Source: Accumulibacter phosphatis (GTDB taxonomy: Bacteria; Pseudomonadota; Gammaproteobacteria; Burkholderiales; Rhodocyclaceae). From it: a DNA stretch of 64,000 nt. The translations under genes were made by a program, and so were the position numbers. Location: the NCBI RefSeq assembly GCF_000024165.1, contig NC_013194.1, positions 4,278,001 through 4,342,000 of the forward strand. Reading direction: 5' to 3'. This document shows positions 28,436-37,286 of the stretch, piece by piece; within the stretch, counting starts at the first letter, position 1; each line of letters starts with the position of its first letter. The notes beneath the pieces were generated by a model. The model did no database searches. It saw nothing but the letters and a program-made list of their open reading frames with translations, and was not told the origin of the DNA.

Positions 28436-30058
28436 ATGAGCACCACCCAGAGCAATCTCCACTTTCCGCCCGAGATTCTGCGTGACATCGCACGGCGGCG
28501 AACCTTTGCCATAATTTCCCACCCCGATGCGGGCAAGACGACTCTCACCGAAAAGCTGCTGCTGTTCGGTGGCGCCATCCAGCTCGCCGGCACCGTCAAG
28601 GGACGCAAGAGTGCCCGCCACGCCACCTCCGACTGGATGGAAGTGGAAAAGCAGCGCGGCATTTCCGTAACCAGTTCCGTCATGCAGTTCGACTACCAGG
28701 AACACACGATCAATCTCCTCGATACCCCGGGCCACGAGGATTTCTCGGAAGATACCTACCGCGTCCTGACCGCTGTCGATGCAGCCGTGATGGTCATCGA
28801 CGCCGCCAAAGGCGTCGAAGCGCAGACCATCAAGCTGCTCAACGTCTGCCGAATGCGCAACACGCCAATCATTACCTTCGTCAACAAGTTCGACCGGGAG
28901 GTGCGCGAGCCCTTCGACCTCCTGGAGGAGATCGAGTCGGTACTCGGCATCGAATGTGCGCCGATTACCTGGCCGATCGGGATGGGGAAGACGTTTCGCG
29001 GCGTCTACCACCTGCTGAACGACCGGCTGCTGCACTTCGCTGCCGGCGAGGAGCGGCGCGGTGAGTCGGAGCAACTCCAGGGACTGGACAATCCGTTGCT
29101 CGATGCCCAGTTTCCCGGTGAGGTCGGCAAGCTGCGCGAAGACGTCGACCTCATTCAGAGCGCGAGCAGCCCCTTCGATCTGGTCGGCTTTCTTGCCGGT
29201 AGCCAATCGCCCGTGTTCTTCGGCTCGGCGATCAATAACTTCGGTGTTCAGGAGATTCTCCAGGCGCTGCTCGACTGGGCTCCACCACCGCAGGAGCGCG
29301 ACGGCGGTGCCCGCATGGTGCAGCCCGGCGAGGCGACGTTCTCGGGTTTCGTGTTCAAGATCCAGGCCAACATGGATCCCAAGCACCGTGACCGCATCGC
29401 CTTCTTCCGCGTCTGTTCGGGACGGTACACGCCGGGGATGAAGGTCAGGCACCTTCGCCTCGATCGCGACATGAAGCTGGCCAACGTGCTGACCTTCATG
29501 GCCAACGAGCGCCTGCTGATGGAGGACGCCGTCGCCGGCGACATCATTGGTATCCACAACCACGGCAACCTGCACATCGGCGACACCTTGAGCGAGGGCG
29601 AAGACCTGGGTTTCAAGGGCATTCCCTATTTCTCGCCCGAACTCTTCCGCGTGGCCCGGCTGCGCGACCCATTGAAGAGCAAGCAATTGCTGAAGGGGCT
29701 CCAGGAACTCGGCGAAGAGGGCGCGATCCAGGTCTTCGAGAACCTTGCCAGCGGCGCGCTGTTGCTCGGCGCCGTCGGCAATCTGCAATTCGAAGTCGTC
29801 GCCCAGCGCCTGCAGACCGAGTACAAGGTCGATGCCATCTTCGAGTCGGCCGACATCTACACGGCCCGCTGGCTGACTTTTCCCGACGAGACGACGCGCC
29901 GCAACTTCGAGCGTGAGCAACTTTACCGAATGGCGAAGGATGTCGACGGCAATGCCGTCTACCTGGCCAGCACTCGCTACAACCTGGAGGTGACCAGCGA
30001 GAAATGGCCCCGTGTCGGCTTTCTCGACTCGCGGGAGCATGGTCAGCGACTCGCCTGA
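28436..30058 (+). CDS. prfC: Peptide chain release factor 3
   Basis: A 540-residue translational GTPase that removes RF1/RF2 from terminated ribosomes. G1 is SHPDAGKTTLTEK, the switch I Thr is in GISVTSSVM, G3 is DTPGHEDFSEDTYR and G4 is NKFDRE. Domain II and the RF3-specific C-terminal domain follow. I chose ATG 28436 (MSTTQSNLHF); longer readings lack family similarity. A TATAGT with 17-base spacing from a poor -35 (TTCCAG) about 90 bases upstream may be the promoter. A 51-base gap separates it from yceH. Confidence 0.97.
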   Translation: MSTTQSNLHFPPEILRDIARRRTFAIISHPDAGKTTLTEKLLLFGGAIQLAGTVKGRKSARHATSDWMEVEKQRGISVTSSVMQFDYQEHTINLLDTPGHEDFSEDTYRVLTAVDAAVMVIDAAKGVEAQTIKLLNVCRMRNTPIITFVNKFDREVREPFDLLEEIESVLGIECAPITWPIGMGKTFRGVYHLLNDRLLHFAAGEERRGESEQLQGLDNPLLDAQFPGEVGKLREDVDLIQSASSPFDLVGFLAGSQSPVFFGSAINNFGVQEILQALLDWAPPPQERDGGARMVQPGEATFSGFVFKIQANMDPKHRDRIAFFRVCSGRYTPGMKVRHLRLDRDMKLANVLTFMANERLLMEDAVAGDIIGIHNHGNLHIGDTLSEGEDLGFKGIPYFSPELFRVARLRDPLKSKQLLKGLQELGEEGAIQVFENLASGALLLGAVGNLQFEVVAQRLQTEYKVDAIFESADIYTARWLTFPDETTRRNFEREQLYRMAKDVDGNAVYLASTRYNLEVTSEKWPRVGFLDSREHGQRLA

Positions 30059-30109
30059 GTGTCGTACTCCGACCCCTGCGCCAAGTAATCCACTGGAGCC
30101 CAACTACCG

Positions 30110-30257
30110 ATGGCGGACAACCAAGCGACTCTCAGTTTCCTCGAAGCACGCATCCTCGGCGTACTGATCGAGAAAGAGAAGACGACCCCCGACGCCTATC
30201 CGCTGACGCTCAACAGCCTGACTGCCGGGTGCAATCAGAAATCTGCACGTGATCCTG
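30110..30257 (+). pseudogene. yceH: YceH (DUF480) family protein, 5' part, interrupted by IS21-family element
   Basis: The first 49 codons of a DUF480 protein read MADNQATLSFLEARILGVLI and LTLNSLTAGCNQKSARDP, matching the start of YceH. The IS21-type element enters after ATCCTG at 30252-30257. Read-through into the element gives a 72-residue product ending at 30328. Removing the element and one six-base duplication joins SARDP to VTSVIDSEVQAAL and yields 211 residues, near the E. coli length of 215. YceH has a tandem winged-helix-like build and no firmly established role. Confidence 0.93.
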
Positions 30258-30265
30258 TGTTAGTT

Positions 30266-30358
30266 CGCGCCGCTATAAGGCCATTTCGGTGGCGGCGTAA
30301 TGAGGCCACTGGACTCGCGGCGCAATGAGGCCAGAGCAATCGCGGCACAATAAGGCCA
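30266..30358. repeat. IS21 left-end repeat array (4 copies, 25-bp period)
   Basis: Four copies of a block close to CGCGGCGCAATGAGGCCA end at 30283, 30308, 30333 and 30358, exactly 25 bases apart. Two inverted copies lie near the right end (33112-33129 and 33136-33153). Such arrays are the IstA binding sites in IS21 elements. The regular spacing of about 2.4 helical turns implies side-by-side binding along one DNA face or near it. Confidence 0.85.
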
Positions 30359-30432
30359 CGTAGAAGGCAAGTAGAGGCGGTTTTGGACTTCCGATTGTGT
30401 AACCTCTGGCAATTTTGCCGGGGGCAGGCGCA

Positions 30433-31980
30433 ATGGCTAACAGGAAGTTCGAAATGTACGAAATACGACAAATGATTCAACGCCTGCGACTGGGCGAAAG
30501 CAATCGGGCGGTCGCCCGAGCACAGGGGGTCGGGCGCGACACCGTCGCACGTGTGCGAGACATCGCCGCCGCGCAGAACTGGCTGGAGGCGACGAGCCCG
30601 CTGCCGGACGACGCGACGATGGCGCGTTACTACCAGACGGCGGGCGGCGGGGCGGTCAAGAACGCGAGCCACCTGTCCACTGTGGAGCCCTTTCGCGAGA
30701 ACGTTCTCGAGTGGCACCGTCAGGGCATTGCCGTGAGCAGCATCCGCCAGGCGCTGGCCCGCCGGTACGGCTACGGCGGCAGCGTGCATGCCGTCTATCG
30801 CTTCCTGCGTAGCGAAGCGGCCCCCGCCCCGGTGGCGACCGTGATGCTCGACTTTGCCGTCGGCGAACAAGCGCAGGTCGACTTCGGTTCGGGACCGCTG
30901 ATCACCGACCGCCATTCCGGCGAGGTGTTCAAGACCTGGTTCTTCGTCATGACCTTGTCGTGGAGTCGGCACCAGTACGCCGAAGTGGTGCGCAACCAGA
31001 GCGTCGAGACCTGGCTGGCCTGCCACCGGCACGCCTTCGAGTGGTTCAACGGCGTCCCGCGCAAGGTACGGATAGACAACCCGAAGTGCGCGATCACGCG
31101 CGCCTGCTACTACGAGCCGACGGTGCAGCGCGCCTACGCCGAACTCGCGCTCGGCTATGCCTTTGTAATCGACCCCTGTCCGGTCGCGGACCCGGCCAAG
31201 AAAGGCCGCGTGGAGTCGGGAGTCAAATATGTCAAGGGCAACTTCATGCCGCTGCGCGAGTTTCATAGCCTGGCGCACGCGAATGCGCAATTAGAGGCGT
31301 GGATTCAGGGCGAGGCAGGCAATCGCCTCCACGGCAGTACGCGTGAGCGGCCGCTCATGCGCTTCAACGAAACCGAGCAAGCGCTGCTGCAGCCGCTGCC
31401 CGCCGTCGCGCCAACGTGCCCAACCTGGGCTAAGGCCAAGCTGCACGGCAACGGCCACGTCCAGCATGCGTATTGCCACTACTCAGCGCCGTTTCGCCTG
31501 ATCCACCAGACGCTGTGGTTGGAAATCACGCCGGATGTCGTACGCCTCTATCACGAGCACGAGCTGGTGGCGATCCATCCGCGCCTGTTCAAAGCGGGTA
31601 CGCGGTCGACCGTCGCGGATCATCTGCCACCCGACGCCCAGGCTTACTTCATGCGCGATCCGCAGTGGTGCTTGACCCAGGCCACGGCGGTCGGGCCGGC
31701 TTGTCGGGCGGTCGTCGAGAGCTTGTTCGCGAAGCGTGTGCTCGATCAGCTGCGCGCCGTCCAGGGCTTGCTGCGCTTGGCCGATCAGTTCGGTCGCAAC
31801 CGACTCGACGCGGCGTGTAGCCGCGCGCTGAACTTTGGTACGCCGAGCTATCGCACGATCAAGCAGATCCTCCAGACCGGACTCGACCAGCAGCCGGAGT
31901 TGATCGACGCGCCGACGCTGGAAGCGCCCTATCTGAGTGGCGGCCACTTCCGCCGCCAACCCTCCGATCTGTTGCATTGA
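30433..31980 (+). CDS. istA: IS21-family transposase IstA
   Basis: A 515-residue transposase. An N-terminal helix-turn-helix (about 5-50, including LRLGESNRAVARAQGVGRDT) binds the end repeats. The integrase core shows the first Asp in AQVDFGSGP, the second in VRIDNPKCAI and the catalytic Glu in KGRVESGVKYVKGN. C-terminally there is a Mu-like beta-barrel region. It performs strand transfer with IstB as target-selecting ATPase. I chose ATG 30433 (MANRKFEMYE), preceded by a GC-rich purine stretch; an upstream ATG at 30415 would add six residues. No frameshift is seen. Confidence 0.95.
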   Translation: MANRKFEMYEIRQMIQRLRLGESNRAVARAQGVGRDTVARVRDIAAAQNWLEATSPLPDDATMARYYQTAGGGAVKNASHLSTVEPFRENVLEWHRQGIAVSSIRQALARRYGYGGSVHAVYRFLRSEAAPAPVATVMLDFAVGEQAQVDFGSGPLITDRHSGEVFKTWFFVMTLSWSRHQYAEVVRNQSVETWLACHRHAFEWFNGVPRKVRIDNPKCAITRACYYEPTVQRAYAELALGYAFVIDPCPVADPAKKGRVESGVKYVKGNFMPLREFHSLAHANAQLEAWIQGEAGNRLHGSTRERPLMRFNETEQALLQPLPAVAPTCPTWAKAKLHGNGHVQHAYCHYSAPFRLIHQTLWLEITPDVVRLYHEHELVAIHPRLFKAGTRSTVADHLPPDAQAYFMRDPQWCLTQATAVGPACRAVVESLFAKRVLDQLRAVQGLLRLADQFGRNRLDAACSRALNFGTPSYRTIKQILQTGLDQQPELIDAPTLEAPYLSGGHFRRQPSDLLH

Positions 31981-32035
31981 GCCGCCGCACGGCGCGCCGC
32001 TCCTTGCTCATCCCTTATCTATCTGGAATCCTCTC

Positions 32036-32839
32036 ATGAATCCCATGCTCCCACTTGAACCCCTGCTCAAGCAACTGCGCCTGTCCGGCATCCTCGACTC
32101 GCTCGAGGCGAGAAACCGTCAGGCGATCGAGGCCAAGCTGGCCTACACCGACTTCCTGGCGTTGCTGGTCGAGGACGAAGTCGCCCGTCGTGATCAGCGT
32201 CAGTTTGCCCAGCGCCTGCGCAAGGCGCAGGTGGTCGGCGACAAGACTCTGGAACGTTTCGATTGCAGCCACAGTCCGTCGGTCAATCACGCCTTGATTG
32301 CCGAGCTGGCAACCTGCCGATTCGTCCTCGAACAGGCGCCGGTTCTGATCGCCGGTCCGACCGGTACGGGCAAGTCTCACCTGGTCCAGTCGCTCTGCCA
32401 TTGCGCACTGCGCGCCGGCCATGAGGTCCTGTTCATTTCGCACGCCAAGCTACTGGCTCAGCTGCACGCGGCGCGGGCGACCGATTCCTTTGAGCGCAAG
32501 CTGCGTCAACTGGCCCGCGTCGATGTGCTGGCAATTGATGACTTCGGGCTGCGTCCTATGCGCTCGCCGCAGGATGAGGATTTCCACGATCTGATTGATG
32601 CCCGTTATGAGCGCACGACCACCTTGCTGACCAGCAATTTGCACTTCGACGAGTGGGGCGCGGCGTTTCCCAACAAGTTGATGGGGGCGGCGACGCTCGA
32701 CCGTTTGCGCGACCGTGCTTATCAGATCATTCTCGACGGCGAGACCCGGCGCAAACCGCGGCCCCTGCCGGAAGTCCGCTCGCCCGTCCAGGCCACGGCG
32801 GGCAGGGACGCTTCCAAGCCTCCCCCGGCCGCACGTTAG
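32036..32839 (+). CDS. istB: IS21-family ATP-binding helper IstB
   Basis: A 267-residue AAA+ ATPase related to DnaC/DnaA. Walker A is GPTGTGKSHL (about residues 102-111), Walker B is VLAIDDFGLR, and sensor I is LLTSNLHFDEW. The N-terminal IstB domain begins PLLKQLRLSGILDSLEAR. IstB oligomerises on DNA, bends the target and delivers it to IstA. It starts 55 bases after istA at ATG 32036. The C-terminus has a Pro/Arg-rich tail. Confidence 0.95.
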   Translation: MNPMLPLEPLLKQLRLSGILDSLEARNRQAIEAKLAYTDFLALLVEDEVARRDQRQFAQRLRKAQVVGDKTLERFDCSHSPSVNHALIAELATCRFVLEQAPVLIAGPTGTGKSHLVQSLCHCALRAGHEVLFISHAKLLAQLHAARATDSFERKLRQLARVDVLAIDDFGLRPMRSPQDEDFHDLIDARYERTTTLLTSNLHFDEWGAAFPNKLMGAATLDRLRDRAYQIILDGETRRKPRPLPEVRSPVQATAGRDASKPPPAAR

Positions 32840-33161
32840 ACCCTCAGCGGCGAGCAAACCCTGGGGCGCTGCCCCAGACCCCGCACTCGCCGTGAGGCAG
32901 CCGCCGGGGATGAAAAAACATCCCCGACAACTGCCGTCAGCGTCTGCGACCTCCAGGGTGTCAAGGGGCTTTCGCGGCATAAACGCCAAACAGCCGGCAT
33001 TTATTCCACGGTCCCCTGGACACCCTTCCGGTCGCCACTTGCCACGTTGCAAAAAGACTGAAAACGGCGTAAAACCGACCCGTCCGAAACCGCTAAAACA
33101 GCCACTTCTGCTGGCCACATTACGCCGCGATTCGCTGGCCTTAATGTGCCGCAAATTGACA
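32840..33161 (+). other. Non-coding right tail of IS21 element
   Basis: This 322-base stretch after istB has no convincing gene. It holds a CTGGGGC/GCCCCAG palindrome. There is also a perfect 8-bp stem CGGGGATG (32905-32912) / CATCCCCG (32919-32926) around six A residues, perhaps a terminator-like stop for istB. Near the end are two inverted copies of the terminal repeat. Long readings across it in other frames are biased GC-rich shadows. Confidence 0.6.
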
Positions 33162-33655
33162 ATCCTGTGACGAGCGTTATTGACAGCGAAGTGCAAGCGG
33201 CGCTCGAGGATCTGCGCGGCCGCATTCTGGTGCTCGAAACCTACGGTGCTTCCGGGCGCGTCCTGCGTTACGCGCAGAACTTCGGCCGGGTGTACGGGGT
33301 GCCGGCAGCGAGTGTCGCCTTGCTGGCAGTCCTGGTACTGCGTGGCCCGCAGACCATCAGCGAGCTACGCGCCAACAGCGAGCGACTGTACCGCTTTGAT
33401 GATGCGTCCTCGGTCGAGGCGTATCTGGAGGAACTGGCAACCCGCAGCAGCGGCCCTCTGGTGACCCGACTGCCAAGGCAGGCAGGGGCGCGTGAGCAGC
33501 GCTGGGCGCACCTGCTGTGCGGCGCAGCCGCCCTGCCGACCGAAGCAGTGCGGCGCCAAACCGTTCAGGAAGACACCGGCCTCGAAGAACGCGTCGCCCG
33601 TCTGGAACTCGAGGTCGCTGAGCTTCGGGCAGCGATCGGACTTGCCAGCCGCTGA
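33162..33655 (+). pseudogene. yceH: YceH (DUF480) family protein, 3' part
   Basis: This holds the remaining part of YceH after the IS21 insertion. It begins with the duplicated ATCCTG and continues VTSVIDSEVQAALEDLRGR, YAQNFGRVYG, LAVLVLRGPQTISELRANSE and a C-terminal heptad-like helix (LEERVARLELEVAELRAAI) that resembles the coiled tail of YceH. All DUF480 landmarks except the first 49 residues are here. It has no start of its own with a ribosome-binding site and is presumably not made unless the element is lost. Confidence 0.9.
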
Positions 33656-34216
33656 TCACCAGCCCGTGCGGACTACCTTCTCGGCCCAGAACAGGCCGGT
33701 AACGGTCTTCGCGTCCGTTATGGCGCCGCTCCTGACCGCCGCCAGCGCTTCATCCAACGAGAGGCTCAACAGGTCGAGGAACTCGCCCTGGTCGGGATGC
33801 GGGGCGGACTCCCGATGCAGGGCGCGAGCGAGGAAGATCTCGATCCGCTCGTCCGAGTAGCCGACACAGGGGTGCATCGTTCCGAGATGGCGCCACTCAG
33901 CCGCTTGGTGTCCAGTTTCTTCCCGCAGTTCCCGGGCGGCGGTGTCGAGGATTTCCTCACCCGGATCGATCTTGCCGGCGGGCAGTTCGATGAAGGAACG
34001 GTGCAAGGGATAGCGATGCTGGCGCACAAAGAGCAGATGGCCATCGTCGAGCACGGCGATGACCACAGCCGCTCCCTGATGTTTCACGTATTCGCGCAGG
34101 CGTTCCTCACCATCCGGCAAGCGCACCCGATCACAGCGAACGTCAAGCAGCGTGCCGCGAAAAACCTGGGTACTCTCGAGCGACTCCTCGCGAAGGTGAT
34201 CGTTAGCGTCGTCCAT
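33656..34216 (-). CDS. NUDIX hydrolase, ADP-ribose pyrophosphatase type
   Basis: A 186-residue NUDIX enzyme. The box is GKIDPGEEILDTAARELREE followed by TG, matching G-x5-E-x7-R-E-U-x-E-E-x-G. Residues around it (FIELPAGKIDPGE) match the ADP-ribose pyrophosphatase/NudF group, which splits ADP-ribose to AMP and ribose-5-phosphate. I chose ATG 34216, with GGAG seven bases upstream. That GGAG directly abuts the T-tract of the nuo terminator, so it may be expressed from read-through or from a promoter not evident here. It closes a long minus-strand block. Confidence 0.9.
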   Translation of the reverse strand: MDDANDHLREESLESTQVFRGTLLDVRCDRVRLPDGEERLREYVKHQGAAVVIAVLDDGHLLFVRQHRYPLHRSFIELPAGKIDPGEEILDTAARELREETGHQAAEWRHLGTMHPCVGYSDERIEIFLARALHRESAPHPDQGEFLDLLSLSLDEALAAVRSGAITDAKTVTGLFWAEKVVRTGW

Positions 34217-34225
34217 CGGGAACTC

Positions 34226-34255
34226 CAAAGAAGAAACGCCCCGACTGGCGGGGCG
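34226..34255 (-). terminator. Intrinsic terminator of the nuo operon
   Basis: On the minus strand CGCCCCG (34255-34249) and CGGGGCG (34243-34237) form a seven-base stem around CCAGT, followed by TTTCTTCTTT (34236-34227). It lies between the nuoN stop at 34279 and the NUDIX start at 34216, as expected for the operon end. Confidence 0.85.
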
Positions 34256-34278
34256 CGTCCTGATCAATCGGGGGGTGG

Positions 34279-35766
34279 TCAGAGGGAACGCAGCAGTGCG
34301 AAAGCACACAGCGACATCAGCGCCTGCGGGAAGATACCAAGCAGCGCCACGGCCAGGCCGTTCGCCGAGAGCAGAATCTTCATGTCCAATGGCGCTTCGA
34401 GCGGCGTGCTGCACGCCGGCTGATCGAAGTACATGAGCTTGACCACGCGCAGGTAGTAGAAACAACCGATCAACGAGAAGAATACGGCGACGATGGCCAG
34501 CCACAGATAACCGGCTGCAACAACTGCCTGCAGTACCGAGAACTTGGCAAAAAAGCCGACGAAGAACGGTACGCCGGCCATCGAGAACATCATCATCATC
34601 ATCATCGCGGCGAACCAGGGGCTACGCTTGTTGAGTCCCTTGAGGTCATCAAGCTCATCTGACTCCAGCCCACCCCGCGCCAGCAGCAGGATCATCCCGA
34701 AGGTGCCCGCGCTGGTCAGGACATAAGTGATGACATAGAACATCGACGAGCTGTAGGAATTGAGCGCGAAACGAGCATCCCCGCCGACGACTCCGGTAAC
34801 CAGGCCGAGAAGCATGAAGCCCATGTGCGAGATCGCCGAATAAGCGAGCATACGCTTCAGGTTGGTCTGGGCGATCGCCGCGATGTTGCCGATCGCCATC
34901 GACAACACCGCAAGCAGGATCAGCATCGACTGCCAATCCTGCGCGAGCACGATCAGACCGTTGATCAGCATACGGACGACGATTGCGAAAGCGGCCAGCT
35001 TGGGTGCCGTGGCAATGAACAGGGTGACGGCGGTCGGTGCACCATGATAGACATCCGGTATCCACATATGAAATGGAACCACACCCAGCTTGAAAGCGAT
35101 ACCCGACACCAGGAACACCAAACCGAAAACAAGGATGGTCCGGTCTGCCTGACCGGCATACAGACGCTCGGCGACACCCGTGATCTCGAGCGTACCGGTC
35201 GCGCCGTAGATCATCGACATGCCGTACAGGAGAAGGCCGGAGGCCAGCGCACCAAGGACGAAATACTTCATCGCCGCTTCGGTCGCCGGCACCGAATCAC
35301 GATTCATCGCCACCATGGCATAGAGTGACAGTGACAGCAGTTCCAGACCCAGGTAGACGGTCAGGAAGTGATTCGCCGAAATCATCACCATCATCCCGAG
35401 CGTGGCGAAAAGCGCCAGGGTGTAGTACTCGCCCCGGGCCATCTGTTCGCGTTCGAGGATGTAGCCGCGCGAATAGAACAACACCACGATCACCGTCAGG
35501 TACAGCAGCAACTTCAGCAAGTCGCTCAGCAGGTCGCCAACGTACATGTTGCTGAAGGTATAGCCGATGTCGCCGGAAGTCGTTGCAAAGGTGACCACGG
35601 CGGCGCCGACCAGGGTCAACTGCGTCGCGACGAAGGTCAAGGTCCGCTTCTTGTCCTTGACGAAGAGATCGAGGATCAGGATCAGGCAAGCCATCACCAG
35701 CATGAAGATCTCCGCACTCGCGAGGCGGAGATCAGGCGTCTGGAACTGCATGTCGGCAAGAGTCAT
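34279..35766 (-). CDS. nuoN: NADH-quinone oxidoreductase subunit N
   Basis: A 495-residue antiporter-like membrane subunit of complex I with about fourteen helices. Conserved features include MISANHFLTVYLGLELLSLS (first helices), the lysine-bearing PFHMWIPDVYHGAPTAVT and the later KRMLAYSAISHMGFML. It forms one of three proton channels in the membrane arm. ATG 35766 lies 12 bases after the nuoM stop; an in-frame GTG at 35778 is possible. It is the last nuo gene and is followed by an intrinsic terminator. Confidence 0.96.
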   Translation of the reverse strand: MTLADMQFQTPDLRLASAEIFMLVMACLILILDLFVKDKKRTLTFVATQLTLVGAAVVTFATTSGDIGYTFSNMYVGDLLSDLLKLLLYLTVIVVLFYSRGYILEREQMARGEYYTLALFATLGMMVMISANHFLTVYLGLELLSLSLYAMVAMNRDSVPATEAAMKYFVLGALASGLLLYGMSMIYGATGTLEITGVAERLYAGQADRTILVFGLVFLVSGIAFKLGVVPFHMWIPDVYHGAPTAVTLFIATAPKLAAFAIVVRMLINGLIVLAQDWQSMLILLAVLSMAIGNIAAIAQTNLKRMLAYSAISHMGFMLLGLVTGVVGGDARFALNSYSSSMFYVITYVLTSAGTFGMILLLARGGLESDELDDLKGLNKRSPWFAAMMMMMMFSMAGVPFFVGFFAKFSVLQAVVAAGYLWLAIVAVFFSLIGCFYYLRVVKLMYFDQPACSTPLEAPLDMKILLSANGLAVALLGIFPQALMSLCAFALLRSL

Positions 35767-35778
35767 AGCGGCTACCAA

Positions 35779-37263
35779 TTATTGGATCTTGCTGAGGGCG
35801 ACGTGACGCAGCAACTCGTTCACCGAGCTGTGCATGACTTCGGTAAAGGGCTGCGGATAGAGACCCATGCCTAGTGCGCCAACGGCAAACAGGGCGAGAA
35901 TGAAGAACTCCCGCCCATTGATGTCGGTGAGTTCGGCGACATGGTGGTTGGCCACCGCTCCGAACACCACACGCTTGTACATCCACAGGGTATAGGCGGC
36001 ACCGACGATCATCGTCGAGGCGGCGGCGAAGGCCACCCAGAAATTGTATTCGACGGCAGCCAGGATGACCATGAACTCGCCGACGAAGCCGGACGTGGCG
36101 GGCAGTCCGGCATTGGCCATCGCAAACAGCATGAAGAACGCCGCAAACTTCGGCATCCTGTTGACAACGCCACCGTAATCGGCGATCTGTCGCGAATGCG
36201 CCCGGTCGTACATCACGCCAATCGAGAAGAACATCGCACCGGAAACGAAGCCGTGCGAAATCATCTGCACCAGCGCGCCTTCGACACCCAGCGCGCTGAA
36301 CATGAAAAAGCCGAGGGTAACAAAGCCCATGTGGGCAATCGACGAGTAGGCAACCAGCTTCTTCATGTCCTCCTGTGCCAGCGCCACGAAGCCGATATAA
36401 ATGATGGCGATCAGCGACAACCCGATCACCAGGCCAGAGAGTTGATGCGAAGCATCCGGCGCAATCGGCAGCGAGAAGCGCAGAAAGCCGTAGGCACCGA
36501 GTTTCAGCGCGATCGCCGCCAGGACGATCGAACCACCGGTCGGCGCCTCGACGTGCGCGTCCGGCAACCAGGTATGTACCGGCCACATCGGCACCTTGAC
36601 AGCGAAAGCAATCAGGAAGGCGAGGAACAGCCAGGTCTGCGGCGTCCTGCCGAGAGGCATCTGATGCCAGTCGAGGATGGAGAAGCTGCCGCCCGACTGG
36701 ATGAACATGTAGAGCAGGGCGATCAGGAAAAGCAGCGAACCCATCAGGGTGAACAGGAAGAACTTGAAAGCCGCATAAACGCGTCGCGGGCCACCCCAGA
36801 TGCCGATGATCAGGTACAAGGGGATCAGCGAGGCCTCGAAGAACACGTAAAACAGCAGGCCGTCGAGCGCTGAAAATATGCCGTTCAACAAACCGGACAT
36901 GATCAGGAAACCGGCGTTGTATTGTGCCACCTTGCTGTCGATGACTTGCCAGCCGGCGAGGATGACCGTTACCGTTATGAAGCTGTTGAGGATCACGAAC
37001 AGCATCGAGATACCGTCAACACCGAGATGGTAGTTGACATTGAAACGCGGAATCCAGGTCTTCAGCTCGACGAACTGCATCGCCGGGGTAAGCATGTCAA
37101 AACCGGTATAGAGCGGAATCGTCACCAACAGGCCGGCGACAGCACCGAGTAGGGACAGCATTCGTGCCAGCGGTGCATTGCGATCGGATCCGGTCGCCAG
37201 GACAACCAGACCGGCGAGAATCGGAATCCAGATGGCAAGAGAGAGAAGCGGCGTGCCTGACAT
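35779..37263 (-). CDS. nuoM: NADH-quinone oxidoreductase subunit M
   Basis: A 494-residue antiporter-like subunit with about fourteen helices. It holds the conserved Glu of helix 5 in FFEASLIPLYLIIGIWGG, the lysine segment KVPMWPVHTWLPDAHVEAPT and the KKLVAYSSIAHMGFVTLG helix. It is a proton channel of the membrane arm, between NuoN and NuoL. It starts 23 bases after nuoL. The length is normal for the family and there are no unusual loops. Confidence 0.97.
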   Translation of the reverse strand: MSGTPLLSLAIWIPILAGLVVLATGSDRNAPLARMLSLLGAVAGLLVTIPLYTGFDMLTPAMQFVELKTWIPRFNVNYHLGVDGISMLFVILNSFITVTVILAGWQVIDSKVAQYNAGFLIMSGLLNGIFSALDGLLFYVFFEASLIPLYLIIGIWGGPRRVYAAFKFFLFTLMGSLLFLIALLYMFIQSGGSFSILDWHQMPLGRTPQTWLFLAFLIAFAVKVPMWPVHTWLPDAHVEAPTGGSIVLAAIALKLGAYGFLRFSLPIAPDASHQLSGLVIGLSLIAIIYIGFVALAQEDMKKLVAYSSIAHMGFVTLGFFMFSALGVEGALVQMISHGFVSGAMFFSIGVMYDRAHSRQIADYGGVVNRMPKFAAFFMLFAMANAGLPATSGFVGEFMVILAAVEYNFWVAFAAASTMIVGAAYTLWMYKRVVFGAVANHHVAELTDINGREFFILALFAVGALGMGLYPQPFTEVMHSSVNELLRHVALSKIQ

Positions 37264-37286
37264 ATCGTTCCCAGTCTTTCTCTAGC

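Larger units (their letters stand above)
30258..33161 (+). mobile_element. Complete IS21-family insertion sequence (2904 bp)
   Basis: The ends are TGT...ACA. The left end TGTTAGTTCGCGCCGC and the inverted right end TGTCAATTTGCGGCAC align, with both continuing into TAAGGCC. A six-base duplication ATCCTG flanks it (30252-30257 and 33162-33167). It encodes istA and istB in the usual order. The multiple terminal repeats characteristic of IS21 are present. Restoration of the yceH frame on deletion confirms the borders. Both genes are open, so it is likely still active. Confidence 0.93.

Noticed and set aside
32715..33170. 151-codon + strand frame in the IS21 right tail
   Set aside because: Starts inside istB in another frame and is Arg/Pro/Ser-rich as expected of out-of-frame GC-rich sequence. 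It also runs through the terminal repeats.
32450..33196. 248-codon minus-strand frame covering the istB end and IS21 tail
   Set aside because: Overlaps istB, crosses the element border and shows no domain. The tail is better seen as non-coding repeat sequence.
35941..36873. 310-codon frame opposite nuoM
   Set aside because: Arg/His/Gln-rich translation without family features; nuoM is intact on the other strand.
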